Assembly (NCBI GenBank): GCA_947630385.1 | Contig: CANRHG010000056.1 | Location: 1-9,884, forward strand | Length of the DNA stretch: 9,884 nucleotides | DNA from: an uncultured Eubacteriaceae bacterium | GTDB lineage: Bacteria; Bacillota; Clostridia; Eubacteriales; Eubacteriaceae | Direction of reading: 5' to 3' | In this document: positions 4,923 through 9,884 of the stretch, piece by piece | Layout of the letters: every line of letters starts with the position of its first letter | How positions within the stretch are numbered: the first letter of the stretch is position 1 | Notes under the pieces: model-generated | Told to the model about the DNA's origin: nothing | Databases searched by the model: none | What the model saw: the letters and a program-made list of their open reading frames with translations, nothing else | Program-made: the position numbers and the translations under genes

Positions 4923-5723
4923 ATGAAACACGGAAAACGCTATAACAAATCCGCGGAAAACGTCGATCGCCAACAGATGTACGACATCGACGAAGCGGTA
5001 CAAAAAGTAAAAGAAAACGCTACGGCCAAGTTCGACGAAAGCATCGAACTTCACATGAGACTCGGCGTAGACTCCAGACACGCCGACCAACAGGTCCGTG
5101 GCGCCATGGTTTTGCCCAACGGGACCGGTAAAGACGTAAAAGTCGCCGTTATCGGTAATTCCGAACAAATCAAAGAAGCCCAAGAAGCCGGGGCAGATTT
5201 TGCCGGTGAAGACGATCTAATCGATAAAATTCAAAAAGAAAACTGGATGGACTTCGACGTTCTTATCACCGCTCCGAACATGATGGGTAAAGTCGGTCGT
5301 CTGGGACGAATTTTAGGACCCAGAGGACTAATGCCGAACCCGAAATCCGGAACCGTGACCCAAAACATCGCGGAGGCCGTCAAAGAAACCAAAGCCGGTA
5401 AAGTCGGCCGTCTGGGACGAATTTTAGGACCCAGAGGCTTGATGCCGAACCCGAAATCCGGAACCGTGACCCAAAACATCGCGGAGGCCGTCAAAGAAAC
5501 CAAAGCCGGTAAAGTCGAATACCGTCTGGACAAGACCAACATCATCCACATGAACATCGGGAAAGCATCTTTCGATGACGAAAAGTTAAAGGAAAATCTC
5601 GAAGCCGTCATCGATACGATCAAACGCGCCAAACCTCAGGCAGCCAAGGGGCAGTACCTGCGGAGCGTGACGCTGACCTCGACCATGGGACCTGGGATCA
5701 AGTTAAATCCCAACCGTTTATAA
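4923..5723 (+). CDS. rplA: 50S ribosomal protein L1 with an internal 37-residue tandem duplication
   Basis: L1 binds 23S rRNA in the mobile L1 stalk and helps release tRNA from the E site; it also represses its own mRNA in many bacteria. I place the start at the ATG at 4923, four bases after GGAGG; the TTG at 4884 would read through the L1-site hairpin. The product has 266 residues, where the family usually has about 229-235. The excess is exactly one 37-residue unit: residues 122-158 and 159-195 are identical in sequence, each starting GKVGRLGRILGPRGLMPNP and containing the L1 signature. The remaining chain is ordinary L1, with domain I at both ends and the SVTLTSTMGPG segment near the C-terminus. 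By comparison with known L1 structures, the repeat is the second half of domain II and ends near the second interdomain hinge. The gene is in frame throughout, so a functional enlarged L1 is likely. Confidence 0.96.
   Translation: MKHGKRYNKSAENVDRQQMYDIDEAVQKVKENATAKFDESIELHMRLGVDSRHADQQVRGAMVLPNGTGKDVKVAVIGNSEQIKEAQEAGADFAGEDDLIDKIQKENWMDFDVLITAPNMMGKVGRLGRILGPRGLMPNPKSGTVTQNIAEAVKETKAGKVGRLGRILGPRGLMPNPKSGTVTQNIAEAVKETKAGKVEYRLDKTNIIHMNIGKASFDDEKLKENLEAVIDTIKRAKPQAAKGQYLRSVTLTSTMGPGIKLNPNRL
5286..5507 (+). repeat. In-frame 2 x 111-bp tandem duplication inside rplA
   Basis: Unit 1 is 5286-5396 and unit 2 is 5397-5507. They differ at four bases only (C for T at 5408, C for A at 5438, T for C at 5439, G for A at 5441), all synonymous: GGT/GGC, GGA/GGC and CTA/TTG. 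The 10-mer GGTAAAGTCG begins both units and occurs a third time at 5508-5517. An unduplicated ancestor would therefore have had this 10-mer at both ends of the segment. Slippage or unequal exchange between those copies explains the event. Confidence 0.97.
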
Positions 5724-5726
5724 AAT

Positions 5727-5756
5727 TTGACAAGCAACAATTTATTTTGTTAAAAT
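5727..5756 (+). promoter_or_regulatory. Promoter of rplJ-rplL
   Basis: A consensus TTGACA (5727-5732) and TAAAAT (5751-5756) are 18 bases apart. The promoter begins four bases after the rplA stop. It gives rplJL a transcript separate from, or added to, the upstream operon, with a leader of about 120 bases. Confidence 0.75.
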
Positions 5757-5765
5757 AGCTGAGTT

Positions 5766-5816
5766 ATCTTCCGTAGACCGTAGGGACGCGCGGCGTTATA
5801 AAAACCTACCGAGGAT
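5766..5816 (+). ncRNA. L10 leader (binding site for the L10-L12 complex)
   Basis: The leader has the arrangement of Bacillota L10 leaders. ATCTTC (5766-5771) pairs with GAGGAT (5811-5816). An asymmetric internal loop including CCGTAGACC lies inside that stem. GTAGG (5780-5784) pairs with CCTAC (5805-5809). A small ACGC/GCGT hairpin (5786-5796) sits in the apex. The TAGG...CCTACCGAGGAT sequence is close to the known motif with a kink-turn. In that system the free L10(L12)4 complex binds the leader and favours the downstream terminator. Position, just upstream of an attenuator and rplJ, supports the call. Confidence 0.75.
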
Positions 5817-5833
5817 GAGTGAGTAGCACAACC

Positions 5834-5869
5834 ATGCTCTCTTCACGTCTACGTGAAGAGAGCATTTTT
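5834..5869 (+). terminator. Attenuator before rplJ
   Basis: A perfect 14-bp stem (5834-5847 with 5852-5865) with the four-base loop TCTA is followed by five T. It ends about 15 bases before the rplJ start, so it can cut off transcription into rplJL. Together with the L10 leader it forms a typical feedback attenuator. Confidence 0.9.
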
Positions 5870-5884
5870 AGTATAGGAGGGAAT

Positions 5885-6418
5885 ATGCCGGCTAATCTCG
5901 AAGAAAAGATTAAGCTTGTTGATGACCTTTCCCAGAAATTATCGGGAGCCAAATCGATCGTCATCGTCGATTATAGGGGCCTTACCGTCGAAGAACTGAC
6001 CGACCTTCGTAGCCAAACCCGTGCCAACGAAGTCGATTATAAAGTTTACAAGAACACGATGGTACGCCGGGCTCTTGAAAAGGCAGGCATTGAAGGACTG
6101 ACCGAACTTTTCGTCGGCCCGACCGCCATTGCCGTCTCGCAGGACGAAGTGGCTCCGGCCAAGATCCTCGACGAGTTCGCCAAAGGACACAAAAACCTTG
6201 AAATCAAAGGTGGTTACGTAGACGGAAAAGCCATCGACGTCGCGGGGGTCACCAACCTGGCCAAATTACCGTCGAAAGAAATGCTGGTCGCGAAGGTACT
6301 CGGAGGCCTGAACGCCCCGATTTCCGGCTTTGTCGGTGTCTTAAACGGAACGATCCGGGCTCTGGCCATCGCCTTAAACCAGATCGCTGAACAAAAAGGT
6401 CAAGAACAAGAAGCTTAA
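5885..6418 (+). CDS. rplJ: 50S ribosomal protein L10
   Basis: The 177-residue product is a normal L10. The N-terminal domain (about 1-135) binds 23S rRNA and L11 and contains the family's SIVIVDYRGLTVEEL and KVYKNTMVRRAL segments. The C-terminal helix (about 138-177) is the attachment site for L7/L12 dimers and ends in a Gln/Glu-rich tail. Together they make the stalk that recruits translation factors. The ATG at 5885 follows AGGAGG (5875-5880). A GTG in frame at 5819 is rejected because it would translate the attenuator hairpin. rplL follows after 14 bases and is surely co-transcribed. Regulation is probably by L10(L12)4 at the leader. Confidence 0.97.
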   Translation: MPANLEEKIKLVDDLSQKLSGAKSIVIVDYRGLTVEELTDLRSQTRANEVDYKVYKNTMVRRALEKAGIEGLTELFVGPTAIAVSQDEVAPAKILDEFAKGHKNLEIKGGYVDGKAIDVAGVTNLAKLPSKEMLVAKVLGGLNAPISGFVGVLNGTIRALAIALNQIAEQKGQEQEA

Positions 6419-6432
6419 AGAGGAGGAAAAAC

Positions 6433-6813
6433 ATGAGTGAAAAAGTTGCACAATTAATCGAAGAAGTCAAAGGGCTTACCGTCCTGGAATTATCGGAAGT
6501 CGTTAAAGCCTTAGAAGAAGAATTTGGCGTATCGGCCGCCGCGCCGGTTGCCGTCGCGGGCGTTGCCGCTGGCGCTGAAGCCGCACCTGCGGAAGAAGAA
6601 AAGACCGAATTTGACGTCATTCTCTCCGGTATCGGCGATCAGAAGATCAAAGTTATCAAAGTGGTCCGTGAACTCACCGGCCTGGGTCTTAAAGAAGCCA
6701 AAGCCGTCGTTGACGAAGCACCGAAGCCGATCAAAGAAGGCGTTACAAAAGAAGAAGCCGACGAAATCAAGACCAAGATCGAAGAAGTTGGCGGCAGCGT
6801 AGAAATCAAATAG
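6433..6813 (+). CDS. rplL: 50S ribosomal protein L7/L12
   Basis: The 126-residue product has the three L12 parts. The N-terminal dimerisation and L10-binding helices lie at about 1-33. An Ala/Glu/Pro-rich flexible hinge (about 34-56) follows. The C-terminal domain at about 57-126 has the conserved KIKVIKVVRELTGLGLKEAK-type helix that contacts EF-Tu and EF-G. AGGAGG (6421-6426) lies six bases before the ATG. A strong terminator follows four bases after the stop. In most Bacillota rpoB and rpoC come next; they are absent here. Confidence 0.98.
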   Translation: MSEKVAQLIEEVKGLTVLELSEVVKALEEEFGVSAAAPVAVAGVAAGAEAAPAEEEKTEFDVILSGIGDQKIKVIKVVRELTGLGLKEAKAVVDEAPKPIKEGVTKEEADEIKTKIEEVGGSVEIK

Positions 6814-6816
6814 TGT

Positions 6817-6847
6817 AAAAAAGTCCCCCTTAATGGGGACTTTTTTT
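6817..6847 (+). terminator. Terminator of rplJ-rplL
   Basis: GTCCCC (6823-6828) pairs with GGGGAC (6835-6840) around a six-base loop. The stem is extended by A6/T6, and seven T follow the GC-rich part. It closes the ribosomal-protein block directly after the rplL stop. Confidence 0.93.
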
Positions 6848-6848
6848 A

Positions 6849-6877
6849 TTGAACCTTTTTGATTATTTCTTTATGAT
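6849..6877 (+). promoter_or_regulatory. Promoter of proS
   Basis: TTGAAC (6849-6854) and TATGAT (6872-6877) are 17 bases apart, each one or two bases off consensus. The -35 box starts two bases after the rplL terminator T-run. The leader would be about 18 bases long and holds no AGGAGG. Confidence 0.7.
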
Positions 6878-6901
6878 ATTAGCACGAAATTAATTAAAAT
6901 C

Positions 6902-8341
6902 ATGGGAAAAAATAAGAAAAAAGAACTCGCTTCAATGGAGGAAAATTTCCCGCAGTGGTATACCGATGTCATCTCAAAGACGGAGATGGTAGACTACGCC
7001 CCGGTCAAGGGGTTTATGGTCATCCGTCCCTACGGTTACGCCATCTGGGAAAACATCCAAAGCGAAACGGATAAACGTTTTAAAGCGACCGGGCACCAAA
7101 ACATGTATTTTCCGCTTCTAATTCCGGAAAGTTATCTGAAAAAAGAAGCGGAACACGTTGAAGGGTTTGCGCCGGAAGTGGCCTGGGTCACCCAAGGTGG
7201 GGATAAAGAACTAAACGAACGTTTGGCGATCCGTCCGACTTCCGAAACGATCATCGCTTCGATGTATTCCAAATGGCTAAACTCCTATCGACAACTTCCC
7301 TTTTTATACAACCAGTGGTGTTCGGTCGTTCGCTGGGAAAAGACGACCCGTCCTTTCCTTAGAACCAGTGAATTTCTATGGCAAGAAGGCCATACCCTTC
7401 ATGAAACGCCCGAAGAAGCCCAAGAAGAAACGCTACAAATGTTAAACATTTATAGAGAGGTTTTGGAAGACGTTTTGGCCATTCCGGTCATCGCCGGTAT
7501 TAAAAGCCCGAAAGAAACTTTCGCCGGAGCCAAGGCGACGTACACGGTCGAGTCGCTCATGCACGACGGACAGGCGCTGCAGAGCGGAACGTCGCACAAT
7601 CTGGGTCAGGGTTTTACCAAGGCGTTTGACATCACTTATCTTGACCGCAACAACCAACAGGCTTATCCCTATCACACGAGTTGGGGAATGAGCACGCGGG
7701 TTATTGGCGCGATGATCATGGTACACGGTGATGAAAACGGTTTGGTTGTACCGCCGAAGGTCGCTCCGATTCAGGTCGTGGTTCTCCCGATCGCGGCCAA
7801 GAAAGAAGGGGTCCTCGATAAAGCCTACGAAATAAAAGACCGGCTCAAAGAACGTTTCCGCGTTGAAATCGATGACAGTGATAATTCCCCGGGTTGGAAG
7901 TTCAACCAGTGGGAAATGAAAGGGGTACCGATCCGTCTGGAGATCGGTCCAAAAGACATCGAAAAAGAGCAGGTCGTACTGGCCCGAAGAGATACCGGAG
8001 AGAAAATCAGCGTTGCTTTTTCCGATCTTGAGGATGAAATCGAACGGTTGTTGGGAGAAATCCAACAAAATTTATACGATAAAGCGCTTAAACGTCGCGA
8101 AGAAAAAACGAGTTCTGCCGAAAACTTAGAGGAATTTAAGACAAAGTTAAAAGAAAATCCGGGCTTTATTAAAGCGATGTGGTGTGGCGACGAAGAATGT
8201 GAAGACAAGATCAACGAGGAGACCGGCGCTACGCTCAGATGCATCCCGTTTGATGCTGAACAAGAAACCATAGGCGATGGGAAATGCGTATACTGCGGGA
8301 AACCAGCTTCAAAAATGGCTTACTTCGCAAGGGCCTATTAG
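6902..8341 (+). CDS. proS: Prolyl-tRNA synthetase, archaeal/eukaryal type (class 3)
   Basis: The enzyme charges tRNA(Pro) with proline in the cytoplasm. The 479 residues lack the inserted editing domain of the common bacterial type (usually about 570 residues) and match the shorter archaeal-like type found in some bacteria. Visible class II parts are the RPTSE motif at 111-115, motif 2 (VVRWEKTTRPFLRTSEFLWQ-like) at about 142-161, and motif 3 around GMSTRVIGAM at 262-271. The anticodon-binding domain lies at about 288-390. A C-terminal zinc-type domain carries Cys428, Cys433, Cys447, Cys462 and Cys465 and ends in the family's terminal Tyr (AYFARAY). Because this form lacks cis editing, a separate YbaK-type deacylase, such as the one at 1956, would be useful; that link is inference. 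No ribosome site is seen before the ATG at 6902, but the N-terminus fits the family. Confidence 0.97.
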   Translation: MGKNKKKELASMEENFPQWYTDVISKTEMVDYAPVKGFMVIRPYGYAIWENIQSETDKRFKATGHQNMYFPLLIPESYLKKEAEHVEGFAPEVAWVTQGGDKELNERLAIRPTSETIIASMYSKWLNSYRQLPFLYNQWCSVVRWEKTTRPFLRTSEFLWQEGHTLHETPEEAQEETLQMLNIYREVLEDVLAIPVIAGIKSPKETFAGAKATYTVESLMHDGQALQSGTSHNLGQGFTKAFDITYLDRNNQQAYPYHTSWGMSTRVIGAMIMVHGDENGLVVPPKVAPIQVVVLPIAAKKEGVLDKAYEIKDRLKERFRVEIDDSDNSPGWKFNQWEMKGVPIRLEIGPKDIEKEQVVLARRDTGEKISVAFSDLEDEIERLLGEIQQNLYDKALKRREEKTSSAENLEEFKTKLKENPGFIKAMWCGDEECEDKINEETGATLRCIPFDAEQETIGDGKCVYCGKPASKMAYFARAY

Positions 8342-8933
8342 TAGGATCTTTAATAAAGAAAAAACTTTAATCAGAAACTACTTATCCCCGAGCGAAAGTG
8401 ATTATATCGTTGACGAGATGGTCAAGAAAACTGGTGCTCCCAAAAAGAAAATAAAAGCTCTCGTTAACGATACAATCAAAAACATCGATCCGATTCTAAT
8501 GCTAACGCACGGACGGTTCGAAGCCATCGACGATACCGTTTTCTCGATCGACAATACGGTGTTTTCGAGTAAAGAAGTATGCCAAAAATTAAAAGAAGCC
8601 GAATATGTTTTTCCGCACGTGATATCTTCAGGAAAAGAAATTGAAGATTACGCACTGGTCAACACGGATAAACTTCATAGGCAAATCATCCGCCAGGTTT
8701 GCGTTGAAGCAAATTTAAAAGGTCAAATGATTTGCCTGGAACGGATTAAAAGTCTTTACGACATAAAACAGATACAGCCTTTGTTTCCGGGAGAGAAGGG
8801 TTGGGGTCTACAGGGAGGAATTCGGATTTTTGATATTTTCGGAGATCTCCTGTCCCAAAATAATTTGTTTATAACCGATAAAGGAATGCCGAACGTGGCT
8901 TATACCTGTTATGGTCTATATATTGCAAATTAA
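8277..8933 (+). CDS. Unassigned protein, possibly MetH activation-domain-like; start uncertain
   Basis: This frame is open from an ATG at 8277 inside the end of proS to a stop at 8933 (218 residues). The first 20 or so residues are proS codons in another frame and do not look protein-like. From about residue 23 (RIFNKEKTLIRNYL) the sequence reads as a soluble, mixed alpha/beta protein. Other possible starts are an ATT at 8337 and an ATG at 8418, both without a clear ribosome site. I do not recognise the family with certainty. The C-terminal pattern, FPGEKGW at about 169-175, then IFDIFG, a Leu/Phe-Ile-Thr step and a final YGLYIAN, resembles the SPG..W..Q..LF...Lt..mP..S..G pattern of B12-dependent methionine synthase activation domains, but key residues differ. 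It may be co-transcribed with proS, and a terminator follows. A 5'-truncated relic is also possible. Confidence 0.6.
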   Translation: MGNAYTAGNQLQKWLTSQGPISRIFNKEKTLIRNYLSPSESDYIVDEMVKKTGAPKKKIKALVNDTIKNIDPILMLTHGRFEAIDDTVFSIDNTVFSSKEVCQKLKEAEYVFPHVISSGKEIEDYALVNTDKLHRQIIRQVCVEANLKGQMICLERIKSLYDIKQIQPLFPGEKGWGLQGGIRIFDIFGDLLSQNNLFITDKGMPNVAYTCYGLYIAN

Positions 8934-8948
8934 TTATTCAGTCAAAGT

Positions 8949-8990
8949 GGATTCTTGTTGCTGATTGGTCAAACGACAAGAATCCTTTTT
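8949..8990 (+). terminator. Terminator after the ORF downstream of proS
   Basis: GGATTCTTGT (8949-8958) and ACAAGAATCC (8976-8985) form a perfect 10-bp stem, extended by wobble and G-C pairs into a loop of about 13 bases. Five T follow. It lies 15 bases after the stop at 8933. Confidence 0.92.
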
Positions 8991-9278
8991 ATTTCTCGAT
9001 TAAAAAGAGAAGGACAATCAAGAAATTTAACTCCAGTAGTTTAGGTTTGACGTGATCTAAGAAAAGTATAGAGGCCGTTTTATTTCCTACCCGTCAAAAC
9101 GGACGACGCTCGAAAATACAATCCGTGAGGATGTAATATTCTTCACCTTTTTTGGAAGCTGGAAGGGCTTAAAAAGAGCGTGACCGGTTTCGTTTCTCGT
9201 TTTTAACCGGTTTTGAGCAAAAGTTAGCGAATGTTGTGGTTTTTTTGTTGCTATGCTGTTATTCGAAAAAAATAAGGC
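8991..9278. other. Non-coding stretch with two small inverted repeats
   Basis: I see no convincing gene, RNA or mobile element in this AT-rich stretch. Two perfect 7-bp inverted repeats occur: CCGTTTT (9075-9081) with AAAACGG (9096-9102), and ACCGGTT (9183-9189) with AACCGGT (9205-9211). The second is followed by only a short T-run, so at best it is a weak terminator. The base composition differs from the coding regions, as expected for intergenic DNA. Confidence 0.5.
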
Positions 9279-9307
9279 TTCTCAAATCGCTTTAAATGGG
9301 GTATCAT
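9279..9307 (+). promoter_or_regulatory. Possible promoter of the PD-(D/E)XK-like gene
   Basis: TTCTCA (9279-9284) and TATCAT (9302-9307) are 17 bases apart, with two and one mismatches to consensus. They lie about 50 bases before the gene's ATG. Confidence 0.45.
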
Positions 9308-9357
9308 TAAATATGTAAGAGAGAAAGAAGTACAGGTAGGTAGATGAAATCTTTTTT

Positions 9358-9884
9358 ATGGAGGAAGTTATTATCAAAAAAGAAAACCTACTCAAAAAAC
9401 AGGCCAAAGACCTCGTTTTCAGCGAAGGTTTTGCCGGGGAGCCAAGACTGCCTCAAGTTTATCATAGCCTGTTTCCGGACGATCCCGACTGGGAAGATCA
9501 CTATTACCAGAAAATTGACACCTCGTCGGTTTTGGTCAACACTTTAAGAAACGACCTTAGTTTTTTCGTCCAAAGACAAAATGGCCCCGGCTGGCTAATC
9601 GGTCTTGAAGCCCAGTCAACCTGGGACCGTAAAAATTTAGACCGCTTTGGGAATTACCAGCTTCTTAGCAATACTAAAGCACTGGAGTCCCTTAACAATT
9701 ATAACCCAATTGAAGTCGAAAATTACGTTTTTGTTCTTTACATAGGGGATGAACCCCTAAACAAAGATTACTATACTTACGAAAACCAAAAACCGTGTCC
9801 GGAACCTTTTCGGATGATCCTAAAGCTGCCGGTGAGAGTAATGAGCAAAAGAAACGGCAAGATCCCGGAAACGGAGATTTTTAC
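9358..9884 (+). CDS. Probable PD-(D/E)XK nuclease / Rpn-transposase-like protein, 3' end beyond window
   Basis: The frame is open from ATG 9358 to the right edge (175 residues). It begins with a Lys-rich helix and KDLVFSEGF. The middle holds the marks of the Rpn/PD-(D/E)XK transposase-like family: an Asp in RNDLSF (Asp66), then about 18 residues later a Glu-x-Gln in GLEAQS (Glu84, Gln86), followed by a Arg...Tyr helix (DRFGNYQLL, 95-103) and a hydrophobic strand YVFVLYIG (123-130). In this family these residues form the nuclease core that promotes RecA-independent recombination or transposition-like events. The overlapping reading from ATG 9344 in another frame stops early and lacks these features. 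No strong ribosome site precedes 9358. The domain call rests on motif spacing, not on a search. Confidence 0.6.
   Translation, partial: MEEVIIKKENLLKKQAKDLVFSEGFAGEPRLPQVYHSLFPDDPDWEDHYYQKIDTSSVLVNTLRNDLSFFVQRQNGPGWLIGLEAQSTWDRKNLDRFGNYQLLSNTKALESLNNYNPIEVENYVFVLYIGDEPLNKDYYTYENQKPCPEPFRMILKLPVRVMSKRNGKIPETEIF

Noticed and set aside
5286..5507. The rplA repeat as an assembly artefact or CRISPR-like array
   Set aside because: The two units differ at four bases, are contiguous without spacers and keep the reading frame, so neither explanation fits what is seen. Read data would still be the final proof.
5231..5632. Minus-strand ORF across the rplA repeat
   Set aside because: It is the mirror of the duplicated coding segment and shows the same repeat only because the DNA repeats.
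5819..5884. GTG start for rplJ at 5819
   Set aside because: It would translate the attenuator hairpin; AGGAGG and the family N-terminus support 5885.
7442..8271. Minus-strand ORFs inside proS
   Set aside because: proS is intact and recognisable over its full length; the reverse frames have no family features or start signals.
9344..9547. 67-residue ORF from ATG 9344
   Set aside because: It is out of frame with the longer open frame from 9358 that carries nuclease-like motifs, and it has a Lys/Arg/Ser/Thr-rich shadow composition.

Overview
The window looks like a chromosomal segment of a bacterium of the Bacillota (Firmicutes), possibly a lineage near Erysipelotrichia/Mollicutes. The evidence is an rpmG-secE-nusG-rplK-rplA gene order with strong AGGAGG ribosome sites, a zinc-type L33, a Bacillota-style L10 leader with attenuator upstream of rplJ, an archaeal-type (class 3) prolyl-tRNA synthetase, and a secreted subtilase that carries a clostridial ChW repeat. 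UGA is used as a stop (glpF), so the standard bacterial code applies. The placement is an inference from gene content, not from a tree.

Layout. Bases 1-1435 (minus strand) hold the N-terminal 478 residues of a secreted S8 peptidase that runs off the left edge into a ChW domain. Bases 1436-1663 are non-coding: a promoter for the peptidase, a 74-bp imperfect inverted repeat, and a terminator facing the tRNA. A tRNA-Arg(CCU) follows on the minus strand (1664-1740). Next come a 60-residue two-helix membrane peptide and a YbaK-family aminoacyl-tRNA deacylase on the plus strand, which overlap by one base. An aquaglyceroporin on the minus strand ends base-to-base against the deacylase.

From 3230 a transcription and translation block begins: promoter and leader hairpin, then rpmG, secE, nusG, rplK, a candidate L1 binding site, and rplA. 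A second promoter, an L10 leader and an attenuator then precede rplJ and rplL, which end at a strong terminator. rpoB does not follow. Instead a promoter starts directly after the terminator and drives proS. An unassigned ORF overlaps the proS end and is closed by a terminator. After about 370 bp of non-coding DNA, the right edge holds the start of a probable PD-(D/E)XK (Rpn/transposase-like) protein.

The most unusual feature is inside rplA. A 111-bp (37-codon) segment holding the L1 signature is duplicated in tandem and in frame, giving a 266-residue L1 instead of about 229. The two copies differ at only four bases, all synonymous. The duplication is bounded by a 10-bp direct repeat, which suggests how it arose, and it seems to end at the hinge between the two L1 domains. 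The other regulatory signals (L1-site mimic, L10 leader with attenuator, rpmG leader hairpin) suggest that this ribosomal-protein cluster is controlled by its own products.
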